Part shown: piece after piece, positions 9,323 to 17,204 of the stretch
Numbering within the stretch: the first letter of the stretch is position 1
Layout of the letters: every line of letters begins with the position of its first letter
Source: an uncultured Lutibacter sp.
GTDB taxonomy: Bacteria > Bacteroidota > Bacteroidia > Flavobacteriales > Flavobacteriaceae
Assembly: GCF_947495725.1 (NCBI RefSeq)
Contig: NZ_CANLZZ010000001.1
Coordinates: forward strand, 372,001-436,000
Length of the DNA stretch: 64,000 nucleotides
Direction of reading: 5' to 3'
Position numbers and translations under genes: made by a program
The notes under the pieces: generated by a model
The model's database searches: none
Seen by the model: only the letters and a program-made list of their open reading frames with translations
What the model was told of the DNA's origin: nothing

Positions 9323-10126
9323 ATGTACCCGAACATTTATAAAATATTAGCCCCTTTATTTATTTGTCTTTGTGCAACAAATTTGTTTGCTCAAGATGAA
9401 AGCAGTCATGAAATTGGTTTTATCTCCGGTTCAGCATCTTTTACTACAGATTATGGTGAACGTAATCATTTTATGAGTAACGTTGGAGGTAATGTAGGTT
9501 TTGGATTTGGGGCTGTTTATTACTTAAATTTTACTGATTATAGATATCGTTGGAATCAACGAACTTCTTACTGGGCAGAACATTTTAGAGTAAGAGCTGA
9601 GCTTTCATATATGTCAGCCGAATTAGATCATTTTGGGCAATGGGCTGATGATTATACTGGAAATCTAGGTGCTTTGTTGAGGGCGCATCATGGAAAAACA
9701 TATTTGTTAAATTTAGGAGCACAAATGGAATTTCATTGGGTAGACATTGTAGATTTTGGCTCTAGAAGAATCCCTGATTTAAAATGGTCTCCATACATTA
9801 GTGCAGGTGCATTTGTAGATTTTTATAATCCTTCCATCAATTCAGATCTAGGTGATTGGAGAGATCCTGGTGTTTTATATCCAAAATGGGATATTAATCA
9901 ATTTCCAACTGCTGCCAGAGTAACTCCTGGTATAACAATGTCTGCCACATTAGGTGTTGGTACACGACGTAAATTAGGATATTATTCAGATTTGTTAATA
10001 GAATCTCGTTGGCAGTATTTTTTCTCTAACTATGTTGATGGTTTAAATGCAAGACAGGCCCCTGAAAACAAATACAACGATTGGTTACTATGGATTCATG
10101 TTGGCTATATTTACTATCTTAATTAA
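9323..10126 (+). CDS. Outer-membrane beta-barrel-like protein (THC0290_0291-like family)
   Basis: The 267-residue protein has a signal peptide (MYPNIYKILAPLFICLCATNLFA, cut before QDES) and a body of amphipathic beta strands rich in aromatic residues. It ends WLLWIHVGYIYYLN, typical of an outer-membrane barrel C-terminus. Phrases such as GSASFTTDYGERNHF and LLIESRWQYFFSNYVDGLN recall a conserved flavobacterial family annotated THC0290_0291; that name is from memory and not checked. Its role is unknown. It lies just after the Ig-like lipoprotein gene and converges with the antiporter gene, whose stop is 3 bases away. Confidence 0.75.
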   Translation: MYPNIYKILAPLFICLCATNLFAQDESSHEIGFISGSASFTTDYGERNHFMSNVGGNVGFGFGAVYYLNFTDYRYRWNQRTSYWAEHFRVRAELSYMSAELDHFGQWADDYTGNLGALLRAHHGKTYLLNLGAQMEFHWVDIVDFGSRRIPDLKWSPYISAGAFVDFYNPSINSDLGDWRDPGVLYPKWDINQFPTAARVTPGITMSATLGVGTRRKLGYYSDLLIESRWQYFFSNYVDGLNARQAPENKYNDWLLWIHVGYIYYLN

Positions 10127-10129
10127 AAT

Positions 10130-11377
10130 TTAATTACGGTTTTGTTTAGTAACCCATTTAATTAGTTTTCCTACAGTTAAACCTTGTACTATTATAGAAA
10201 ACACAACTATAATATAGGTTATAACTAAAAATAAATCCCTATTCATTTCTGTTGTTAAACTCAATGCCAGCGCAATTGAAATTCCTCCACGAAGGCCTCC
10301 CCAAGTCATAATTAAATTAGTATTTGGCACAAACTCTAGCTTTTTTGCGAACAACTTTATTGGCAATGATAAGGCCAAATAACGAGCAAATAAAAGCAAT
10401 GGTATACACAATAAACCCGCAATAATATATTTACTGCTAAAAGTTAAAACCAATAACTCCATACCTATTAACACAAATAAAATAGTATTAAGTAGAATGT
10501 CTATTAGTTCCCAAAATTTATCTACATATTGCTCTGTAACCTCACTCATAGAATTTTCCCTAATAGTATCATGTCCAACAATTAAACCTGCAGTAACCAT
10601 TGCCAATGGCGCCGACAAATGAAAATATTGAGCTAAAACCGTACCTCCCATTACAGTTGCAACTGTAATAATTACTTCTGTATCATAATCATCAATTGTT
10701 TTTAGTAATCTGTAGGTAACCCAACCCAAAAACAAACCTAAAACAATTCCACCTACAACTTCAACTACAAACATTTCGGCAACTTGCCCGACTGTAATTT
10801 CCTTTCCTCCTTTTGCAATTTGGTATATTGTTAAAAAAATAACTACTCCAATACCATCATTAAACAAACTCTCCCCAACAATTTTAGTTTCTAATTTTTT
10901 TGGGGCTCCAACTTGTTTTAAAATTCCCAAAACAGCAATTGGATCTGTTGGTGAAATGAGCGCCCCAAATAATAAACAGTATATAAATTCTACCTCAAAG
11001 CTCATAAACTTCAAAGCATAAAATGAAAACACTCCAACCAAAAATGTTGAAATTATTGTGCTAAATGTTGCGAATGCAAAAATTGGTTTTCGCTGCACCT
11101 TTAATTGTTGAAAATTAGTATGTAAAGCTCCTGCAAAAAGCAAAAAACTTAACATTACATCCAATAGAACCGACTTAAAATCAATTTGTGAAATAAGTAA
11201 AATCTCGTACTCTAATAAAGCACTATTAAAAAAACTTGTAACTAAAATAAGTAGTGTAAAAACTATGGTTATAACCATTAAACCAATAGTTGTGGGTAAT
11301 TTTAAGAAACGTACATTAATGTATCCAAATAACGCAGAAATAACAATTAATATTGAGGCAACAGCAAATAAACTCAT
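10130..11377 (-). CDS. Na+/H+ antiporter, CPA1 (NhaP-type) family
   Basis: The protein exchanges sodium (or potassium) for protons across the inner membrane and helps pH and salt balance. It has 415 residues and about 11-12 membrane helices. Family hallmarks are GALISPTDPIAVLGIL (near residues 139-153) and GESLFNDGIGVVIFLTI (near 168-184) with the conserved ND ion-binding pair, and MTWGGLRGGISIALALSL near the C-terminus. There is no C-terminal regulatory TrkA domain. Its ATG overlaps the stop codon of the upstream DinB gene by one base (TAATG), which implies translational coupling. The substrate cation cannot be read from sequence. Confidence 0.93.
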   Translation of the reverse strand: MSLFAVASILIVISALFGYINVRFLKLPTTIGLMVITIVFTLLILVTSFFNSALLEYEILLISQIDFKSVLLDVMLSFLLFAGALHTNFQQLKVQRKPIFAFATFSTIISTFLVGVFSFYALKFMSFEVEFIYCLLFGALISPTDPIAVLGILKQVGAPKKLETKIVGESLFNDGIGVVIFLTIYQIAKGGKEITVGQVAEMFVVEVVGGIVLGLFLGWVTYRLLKTIDDYDTEVIITVATVMGGTVLAQYFHLSAPLAMVTAGLIVGHDTIRENSMSEVTEQYVDKFWELIDILLNTILFVLIGMELLVLTFSSKYIIAGLLCIPLLLFARYLALSLPIKLFAKKLEFVPNTNLIMTWGGLRGGISIALALSLTTEMNRDLFLVITYIIVVFSIIVQGLTVGKLIKWVTKQNRN

Positions 11378-11832
11378 TACACTAACTTTCTAAGTTGCAA
11401 AATAATTCCTAAATGAATTCCTTCATGGTAATTATTAAATTTTACTGCCTTGCTTATTGAATCTAAAGTTACATCTACACTAGTTAAATAACTTGTATAA
11501 GTTTTAAATAATCCTTTTTTATAATCATCTTCTAATTGCTTTGGAAAACTCACAAACTGTTCCTTTATTTTTATAAATTCATCTTCTGAAATTATGTAAG
11601 TTGGAGATGAACCCTTTCTAAAATTTTCAATTAATTCATCTGAAACTAAACAATCTAAGCCCGAAAATTTATAACACAACAATTGTTGGGTAACTACTAA
11701 ATGTGCAATATTCCAAGCAATATTGTTATTAAAACCTTTTGGAGTTGTATTTAATTGTTCAATTGATAATCCATTAATAACTTTAAGTGTTAATTTTCTC
11801 GACTTGTTTAAAATATCAAATTCTTCAATCAT
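11377..11832 (-). CDS. DinB/YfiT-like four-helix metalloprotein
   Basis: DinB-superfamily proteins are four-helix bundles with three metal-binding histidines; many are thiol-dependent transferases, others are of unknown role. The 151-residue protein has the first His in WNIAHLVVTQQLLCYKFSG (near residue 45) and the last two in NYHEGIHLGIILQLRKL at the C-terminus. Size and pattern match the family. It overlaps the antiporter start by one base, so both are on one transcript. A TAAATTTG promoter-like box lies 27-34 bases upstream. The substrate is unknown. Confidence 0.85.
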   Translation of the reverse strand: MIEEFDILNKSRKLTLKVINGLSIEQLNTTPKGFNNNIAWNIAHLVVTQQLLCYKFSGLDCLVSDELIENFRKGSSPTYIISEDEFIKIKEQFVSFPKQLEDDYKKGLFKTYTSYLTSVDVTLDSISKAVKFNNYHEGIHLGIILQLRKLV

Positions 11833-11858
11833 TTTTAATAAATTTTATTTAATGGTTT

Positions 11859-11866
11859 CAAATTTA
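11859..11866 (-). promoter_or_regulatory. Candidate -7 box for the DinB-antiporter operon
   Basis: Minus-strand TAAATTTG matches the Bacteroidota TAnnTTTG box and lies 26 bases upstream of the DinB ATG, leaving a short leader. A -33 TTG at the right distance is not obvious. Confidence 0.45.
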
Positions 11867-11915
11867 AACTAAAAACATAGTATTTTTACTCTTTCTCAAA
11901 ATAAAACTCTAAACC

Positions 11916-12251
11916 ATGAAAAAAATCTATTATTTAAAAACTTGTGACACCTGCAGAAGAATTTTAAAAGACATGGATACTTCCGAATTTACATTACAAG
12001 AAATTAAAACCGAACCAATAACTGTAAAACAACTTGAGGAGTTACACAAGCTTACAAATAGTTACGAAGTTATGTTTAGCAAACGCGCTAAAAAATATAA
12101 ACAAATGGACCTAAAAAGTCAGGTTTTAACCGAAAAGGATTTTAGACAACTTATTTTAGACGAATACACCTTTTTAAAGCGCCCAATTATTTTGAATAAA
12201 AATGAAGTTTATGTAGTAAATACCAAAAAAAGAGTTGATATTTTTAAATAA
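11916..12251 (+). CDS. ArsC/Spx-like thioredoxin-fold reductase
   Basis: The 111-residue protein belongs to the ArsC/Spx/YffB group of thioredoxin-fold proteins. The motif CDTCRR near residues 10-15 is a CxxC redox pair in the usual first loop, and RAKKYKQMDL and FLKRPIILNKNEVYVV match the family further along. Members include arsenate reductases, the transcription factor Spx and uncharacterised reductases. The neighbourhood gives no arsenic-resistance context, so I do not call it an arsenate reductase. It is divergent from the DinB gene. Confidence 0.85.
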   Translation: MKKIYYLKTCDTCRRILKDMDTSEFTLQEIKTEPITVKQLEELHKLTNSYEVMFSKRAKKYKQMDLKSQVLTEKDFRQLILDEYTFLKRPIILNKNEVYVVNTKKRVDIFK

Positions 12252-12379
12252 ATTTCAATAAAAAAAAGCACTTACTACATATTTCGAATAAATAATTTCC
12301 ATTTATATTTCTTAACAATTATCATCTTTTTTTTTAAGCTTTAAAGTAAATTTAAAACTTTAAAAAATGGAAATTAACA

Positions 12380-13258
12380 ATGAATAAAAACATGATAATT
12401 ATTGTTGCTTTAATTTTAGCAACAAAAATGAACGCACAATTTTTCGTTTCTGCAAATGGAGGATATGCCATGGGAAGTGCAGGAGTTTTAATGGGAACTG
12501 AATTAAACCAAAACAACACAGTAGCAACAAATAAATATGGCAGCTTTGGTGAAGGTTTTAATGCGCAAATTAAAGGTGGCTACTTTTTTAATGATACTTT
12601 TGGCTTTGAAATTGGCATTGCTTATTTACACGGTGCTGATCAAATTCGTGATAATTACAAAGCAACAGATGGTATAATAACTGAAATTTTAGACGCAAAA
12701 GGATATGGAAGAGCCTGGGGATTGTCAGGTGCTTTAATTTATAATTTTAATGAAAAAGTATACGGTAAATTTGGGGCCATTACAAAACTTGGAGGAAGAA
12801 CAGGTGCCGAATTTACAAGAACTAATCCAACACCTTTTGGAAACATTGTGGCGACAGGAAAACAAGATTTCCATGGTAGACTTCCATTGGGTTTTATTGC
12901 GGCTTTAGGACATAAATTTAAATTAACCGACAACTTAAACTTTTTTGCCGAACTAGAGTACTTAGGTATTAATGTAACAAGAGACAATTCTGAATTTACA
13001 GAATTAACTATTACTGCTCCTGAAGTTCCAGCAAATGCATTAGGAGATGGACATCCTGGAATACCCGCAGCAACCTGGAATTTGGGCGATGCTCCAATTC
13101 AGCACTTAGTTACGCTTTATGCTCCAACCGAAATAAATTATGTCGACAGTTTAAGTACTACAAATTCTGATCCATCAAAAACATTATCTGAAGTAGTGCC
13201 TTATTCTTCTTTTGGAATAAATTTTGGTATTACCTATACTTTTGAAAAAATAAAATAA
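12380..13258 (+). CDS. Outer-membrane beta-barrel protein
   Basis: A 292-residue protein with a signal peptide (MNKNMIIIVALILATKMNA before QFF). Glycine- and aromatic-rich strands follow (VSANGGYAMGSAGVLMG; GFNAQIKGGYFFNDTFGFEIGIAY) and it ends SSFGINFGITYTFEKIK, the usual last strand of an OmpA/OprF-type eight-stranded barrel. No periplasmic peptidoglycan-binding domain follows. One loop (about residues 215-265) is long and would face outward. The role is probably structural or porin-like. A strong terminator lies 22 bases downstream. Confidence 0.8.
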   Translation: MNKNMIIIVALILATKMNAQFFVSANGGYAMGSAGVLMGTELNQNNTVATNKYGSFGEGFNAQIKGGYFFNDTFGFEIGIAYLHGADQIRDNYKATDGIITEILDAKGYGRAWGLSGALIYNFNEKVYGKFGAITKLGGRTGAEFTRTNPTPFGNIVATGKQDFHGRLPLGFIAALGHKFKLTDNLNFFAELEYLGINVTRDNSEFTELTITAPEVPANALGDGHPGIPAATWNLGDAPIQHLVTLYAPTEINYVDSLSTTNSDPSKTLSEVVPYSSFGINFGITYTFEKIK

Positions 13259-13280
13259 TCAACTAAAACAAGTTTTATGA

Positions 13281-13317
13281 AAAGTCCATTTTGAAATTAA
13301 CATTCAAAATGGACTTT
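13281..13317 (+). terminator. Intrinsic terminator after the barrel protein gene
   Basis: A perfect 15-bp stem (AAAGTCCATTTTGAA at 13281-13295 and its complement at 13303-13317) with a 7-base loop, then T residues on the plus strand. It sits between convergent genes and could also stop minus-strand transcripts. Confidence 0.88.
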
Positions 13318-13329
13318 TTTTATTTCGTT

Positions 13330-13803
13330 TTAATAACTAGATATTTTCATATCTGATTTATCTATAATTGTTTCAAAATCTCCAAAAGTAATATTTGTTT
13401 TTAAACCTAATAAAACATAGGAATCATCGCTTTTTATTTTTAGAACCATTTCTTTAATAGTGCTTTTATTTTCTAAAAAATAAAACTGCACCGAACTTCC
13501 ACTATCATTAACTCTAAAAATAGAGGTGTATTTTTTGTTTCTAATAAACCTATCAAACTTTCTATCCAATGAGGTAACTTTGTCTGAAAACACCATAACT
13601 TTATAATGCTTTACTTTTTTAAATAAATCTTCATATTCCCTAATATCTTGTTTAGGAATAAAAATATTTGCAAAAAAAGCTGGCGTGCTTAATGAAAAAT
13701 CTGAGTCATTTCTATTTTCATTATAAAATGAATGAAAAGAAGATTTTGATGCACAAGAGGTTAATAATAAAGCTCCTACTATAATTAAAAAATATTTTTT
13801 CAT
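13330..13803 (-). CDS. DUF4252-like lipoprotein
   Basis: The ATG at 13803 gives MKKYFLIIVGALLLTSC, a lipoprotein signal with Cys17. A GTG at 13836 in the same frame would lie inside a terminator hairpin and would lengthen the signal with hydrophilic residues, so I reject it. The mature part (about 140 residues) has the pattern KYTSIFRVNDSGSSVQFYFLENKSTIKEMVL followed by DDSYVLLGLKTNITFGDFETII, which resembles DUF4252 proteins of unknown function. Unusually, the start codon directly abuts the T-run of the upstream intrinsic terminator, so the gene's promoter or expression mode is unclear. Confidence 0.75.
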   Translation of the reverse strand: MKKYFLIIVGALLLTSCASKSSFHSFYNENRNDSDFSLSTPAFFANIFIPKQDIREYEDLFKKVKHYKVMVFSDKVTSLDRKFDRFIRNKKYTSIFRVNDSGSSVQFYFLENKSTIKEMVLKIKSDDSYVLLGLKTNITFGDFETIIDKSDMKISSY

Positions 13804-13843
13804 AAAAAAGGTGTTTAATCTATGACGATTAAACACCTTTTTT
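13804..13843 (-). terminator. Intrinsic terminator abutting the DUF4252-like start codon
   Basis: A perfect 17-bp stem (AAAAAAGGTGTTTAATC at 13804-13820, complement at 13827-13843) with a 6-base loop. On the minus strand it ends in TTTTTT and is immediately followed by the ATG of the lipoprotein gene. It lies 20 bases after the stop of the glycosyltransferase gene, so it probably ends the restriction-modification transcript, and could act as an attenuator for the next gene. Confidence 0.85.
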
Positions 13844-13862
13844 GTAACTTTTTATTAAATTA

Positions 13863-14603
13863 CTATTTCCAATATTTTTGAACCCAAGGAGCCGCCGGTA
13901 CATATCTATACCATTTTCCCCAACCACCTTTTATTGCTTTATGAGGGTTTATTTCTCCATGAAAAATTATGATTTTTGAGCCTTCAGGTATTTTTGGAGA
14001 CTTCCAAAATGCCAATGGAAATCGTGAAGAACAATCGTATTTAAAACTTGGACACCATTCTTTTGGCCAATACTGTAATTTACCCTTATCATTAATAGCA
14101 TGGGTTAAGTATTCTTGCTCATTTCGATGCTCTTTTAATGCCTTATCGGAGTTTGCAATAAAATCATCAAAAACATAACCATGCTTTCCAATATCAAATC
14201 TATAAACCGATGAATTACCCGTAATTCTCCAACTTCTCCAACTATGATCTTTTATAATTCTAAATTCGCCTTCAACATCAAAAAAACAATCAATATTATC
14301 TACAATTACAATATCTAAATCTAAAAATAATGCTCTACCTGCTAAACCGTACAAATCTTGTTTTAATGTGGTTAATTTTTTCCACATTCTTTCTGGTAGA
14401 TTAGAATCTAAATTAATTTCAGGTATTGGATAACAATCTACTTTATCAATAATTCCTTTTTCATCATCCGTAAAACAGACCATTTTAAAATCGTAAGATA
14501 AATTACTTTTTACCATAGAATACAATCTGTTAACGTATTCTGCTCCATATAAAGTTCCCCACTTCATACAGAAAATATAATTTTGTTGAGATGTATTATT
14601 CAT
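13863..14603 (-). CDS. Putative glycosyltransferase, GT-A fold
   Basis: The 246-residue protein has no membrane helix or signal. It shows features of small GT-A (GT8-like) enzymes: an N-terminal nucleotide-binding part (YIFCMKWGTLYGAEYVNRLY) and RALFLDLDIVIVDNIDCFF near residue 90, where DLD is a good DxD metal/sugar-nucleotide motif. HGEINPHKAIKGGWGKW near residue 225 carries a C-terminal His that often binds the metal. Donor and acceptor are unknown. Its start overlaps the methyltransferase stop by 8 bases, so it is translationally coupled to the restriction-modification genes, which is an odd partner for a glycosyltransferase. Confidence 0.75.
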   Translation of the reverse strand: MNNTSQQNYIFCMKWGTLYGAEYVNRLYSMVKSNLSYDFKMVCFTDDEKGIIDKVDCYPIPEINLDSNLPERMWKKLTTLKQDLYGLAGRALFLDLDIVIVDNIDCFFDVEGEFRIIKDHSWRSWRITGNSSVYRFDIGKHGYVFDDFIANSDKALKEHRNEQEYLTHAINDKGKLQYWPKEWCPSFKYDCSSRFPLAFWKSPKIPEGSKIIIFHGEINPHKAIKGGWGKWYRYVPAAPWVQKYWK

Positions 14604-15597
14604 TCTTCTCTAATATATGTAAATATTCAACTGTTGAAGTTGCTTTGTGATTTCTATTTTCAGTTTTGTCTGCTTTAAAACGTTGATAATTTGTGGTTCT
14701 TAAGCTGTATTTTCCGTAAGCAGACATTATACTACTTACTTCATTTTTAGACATTAAACCCTCATTGTTATAACTCAAAAAAATGTATTTAAAGTTAGCA
14801 TTTTTTATTAAATCTTCGAAAGTTTTTCTAACTTCATTTTTTTTGCAATAAGAAGATCTATTGTATGTTCTTAAGCCTGTTTTTCCTTTTGGTATAAAAT
14901 TATCGTACTTTGCAATAGTTGTTAATAAATGATAATTTGCTCCATACTGTCTAGCATTATAAGGAGGATCTAAATATAAAATATCTCCTTTAATTTTTTT
15001 CATTAGTGTATTTGCATCTTCATTATAAACAAGATGTTTGTTATTAGAATAAGTATAATTTGCTGGTTGCAATAAAAAGTTTTTCTGAGCCGATTTTTTT
15101 AGCTTTTTCAAATAAGCTCCATAAACAGATGCCGTATTTGCAACCTTATCAGCACTTTCGATAAGCGAGGCCAACAAATAAAAATATAAATCTTCATTTA
15201 TTTTTTCTGAAACTTTCCAAAGTTCTATTTTTTTTCGAATAGCATCTATTTTTTTTCCATTTTCTGAAGAAAAATACAATCTTTGACTTTTACCACCTTC
15301 ACAATAGTTATCAAAAATAAATCCGTGTTCACCATCCAATTCATTTAGTTCATTTATATACTCTGAATAATCAATCTTTTCAATATTTCCAATATAATTA
15401 CGATTTAAAACATAGCTGTAATACTCCATATCGTTAGCAATTACTTGCTTAACCAACGGTTTTAGTGTTCTACCCACAATACCGGTTCCGGCAAATAAAT
15501 CGCAAAAAACACTATTGGATAAATTGCTTCCAACGGTATCATAAATTGCATCTTTTATAAATTTGGATAATCTATTTTTTGAACCTATATAATTCAC
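14596..15597 (-). CDS. DNA adenine-N6 methyltransferase, D12 class, candidate type II modification enzyme
   Basis: The enzyme would transfer methyl from S-adenosylmethionine to adenine N6 in a specific DNA site. The 333-residue protein starts with the SAM-binding motif X (MNYIGSKNRLSKFI), then motif I DLFAGTG at residues 33-39, and catalytic motif IV DPPY at residues 210-213. That order is the alpha group, as in Dam and M.EcoRV-like enzymes. Between them lies an insert (about 75-135) that probably holds part of the target recognition region. It starts 5 bases after the putative endonuclease gene, as in a type II R-M pair. The recognition site cannot be read from the sequence. Confidence 0.9.
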   Translation of the reverse strand: MNYIGSKNRLSKFIKDAIYDTVGSNLSNSVFCDLFAGTGIVGRTLKPLVKQVIANDMEYYSYVLNRNYIGNIEKIDYSEYINELNELDGEHGFIFDNYCEGGKSQRLYFSSENGKKIDAIRKKIELWKVSEKINEDLYFYLLASLIESADKVANTASVYGAYLKKLKKSAQKNFLLQPANYTYSNNKHLVYNEDANTLMKKIKGDILYLDPPYNARQYGANYHLLTTIAKYDNFIPKGKTGLRTYNRSSYCKKNEVRKTFEDLIKNANFKYIFLSYNNEGLMSKNEVSSIMSAYGKYSLRTTNYQRFKADKTENRNHKATSTVEYLHILEKNE

Positions 15598-15602
15598 TTA
15601 AA

Positions 15603-16238
15603 CTATTTAATTGCCCAAATTATATCGGACTTTATTTTTGTATCTTCAATTGCTATTTCAGGTAACTTTGAAGCATCAAAACTACATAAATAATCTTCAA
15701 TTATTTGTTTTAACCATATAATTTCAGCTTTTAATTTCCAACTTTCATAAGGATTATTAAAATCCAAAACTACTATAAATAGTCTATTTTTATAGTGTTG
15801 CCGTTTTTGATTGCTTTGATTTTTATAAAGCCACTTTATAAGTGTTTTTTTATGCTCTATTGCAAAGGGAATTGAATAATTAAACCCTTTAGGAAATGTT
15901 GTAGTTTTATGGTCAAAAGGAATTGTAGAAATATAAAAATCTGTATATCTATCTTTTGAGTTATAATGTTTAGTTACATTTTTATGTTTGCAAAAAACGG
16001 TTTCAACCGCTTTTGCCGACCAAAAGTTATACCATCGGTTTAGTGCGTAATCCTTAAAGTCTAAATAATCTGGATTTACAGAAAATTCCAATTTAATTTT
16101 TTCCTGAAGACTGTGATACGTTTCAATTTTGTAGATAAAATTGGTTTTACTATCAAAAAAATCATTTTGTTTTCTTCTCCAGCTATAGTTTGTTTTAGTT
16201 CTTTCTTTTAATTCTTTTTCTAGCAATTGATAATTCAT
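15603..16238 (-). CDS. Candidate restriction endonuclease (PD-(D/E)xK-like), not recognised
   Basis: I do not recognise this 211-residue protein by family. It is basic, soluble, without signal or membrane helix. The stretch YTDFYISTIPFDHKTTTFPKG (residues 98-118) has Asp100 and, nine residues later, Asp109-His-Lys111, fitting a D-x9-DxK nuclease core with Glu79 as a possible upstream acid. It directly precedes the adenine methyltransferase (5-base gap) and follows the acidic protein gene (5-base gap). Position and motif suggest the restriction partner. The assignment is inference; it could also be another DNA-associated protein. Confidence 0.55.
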   Translation of the reverse strand: MNYQLLEKELKERTKTNYSWRRKQNDFFDSKTNFIYKIETYHSLQEKIKLEFSVNPDYLDFKDYALNRWYNFWSAKAVETVFCKHKNVTKHYNSKDRYTDFYISTIPFDHKTTTFPKGFNYSIPFAIEHKKTLIKWLYKNQSNQKRQHYKNRLFIVVLDFNNPYESWKLKAEIIWLKQIIEDYLCSFDASKLPEIAIEDTKIKSDIIWAIK

Positions 16239-16243
16239 TTCTT

Positions 16244-17032
16244 TTACATAAATTTCCTTTCAATAATGGCATTTAATCTTTCTTCATACTCTTCTTTTCC
16301 TTCCCAACTATAATCTGGTTTTACAAAATTTGTGATAAACTTTTTTGCATCTTCTTCTACCTTAAAACTATTTAATTGAGAAACAACTCTATTAAAATCC
16401 TCCTGACTTCCATCAAATAAATGTTTCACAAAAGCAATCCGATCATTTAAACCAATTTGTAAATTATGTTTAAACAATGTGTCGTTTAATGACTTTTTAA
16501 TCTCTTTAGGTTCTTCAATTACTGGATTTTCAATGGTGGCTTTTTCAAAAAGTTCTGTTGCAACATCAGCAGAAATAGCATCTTTAAATTCCTCTTCTAA
16601 AGAAACTTGCAAAGAGGGTAAATCTTCAACATCATTTTTTATCAAAGTTTCTTCTTTCTCAATAAAATCTTCAATTTTACTTACAACATCTGCTGCTTCT
16701 TCAATATTTTCTTCAATATTTGGTGTTTTATCTTCTGTGATTTCAACCTTATCTTCAATTATTATTTCCTCTTCCGTCTCTATTTTAATTGAAGGTTCTT
16801 GTTCTAAAACCTCATCATTAACAACAATATTTTCAACCTCTTTCTCAATTTCAACTTCAGACATAGTAGTATCTAATGAGGAATTCATATATGCATCAAC
16901 AAACTTTAAAACCGACAATTTCTCATAAATCTCCAATGTTTTTTTATGCAATTCATTTACATCTTCTCTACTTTTCATTTGTAAAATACTGTGTGCCAAG
17001 CTAACTAATTCAGCTTCTATTTTTTTGTGCAT
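16244..17032 (-). CDS. Conserved acidic protein of unknown function
   Basis: The 262-residue protein has three parts: a helical N-terminus (about 1-60, MHKKIEAELVSLAHSILQMK), a long Glu/Asp/Ile-rich middle (about 60-175) with low complexity, probably disordered, and a basic conserved C-terminus (about 185-262). The latter contains LFKHNLQIGLNDRIAFVKHLF and DGSQEDFNRVVSQLN, which I remember from conserved Bacteroidota proteins often annotated only as hypothetical. It has no signal peptide. It is first in the minus-strand unit with the R-M pair and glycosyltransferase, 5 bases before the putative endonuclease, suggesting that the R-M genes were inserted behind a resident gene. Confidence 0.75.
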   Translation of the reverse strand: MHKKIEAELVSLAHSILQMKSREDVNELHKKTLEIYEKLSVLKFVDAYMNSSLDTTMSEVEIEKEVENIVVNDEVLEQEPSIKIETEEEIIIEDKVEITEDKTPNIEENIEEAADVVSKIEDFIEKEETLIKNDVEDLPSLQVSLEEEFKDAISADVATELFEKATIENPVIEEPKEIKKSLNDTLFKHNLQIGLNDRIAFVKHLFDGSQEDFNRVVSQLNSFKVEEDAKKFITNFVKPDYSWEGKEEYEERLNAIIERKFM

Positions 17033-17204
17033 AAGTTGATTTATTTATTGATTATTGATCTATTATTTTTAATAAATTTGTATGAATTTAAAAACAGTTT
17101 TCCTGTTTTACAATTTTAACAATTTAATGCGAAAAAATATAATTTTTATTATTGCATTAATTATATAAAAAAATACAATAACCTTTGAATGGTGAAATTA
17201 CAAA

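Noticed and set aside
11916-12251. Arsenate reductase for arsenic resistance
   Set aside because: The family includes Spx-like and uncharacterised reductases and no arsenic transport gene is nearby.
13804-13836. Upstream GTG start for the DUF4252-like protein
   Set aside because: It lies within the terminator hairpin and adds hydrophilic residues before a clear lipoprotein signal starting at 13803.
16479-16928. Plus-strand 149-codon frame rich in Ser
   Set aside because: It is opposite the Glu/Asp-rich part of the acidic protein, whose complement naturally encodes Ser and Phe. No signal for a gene.
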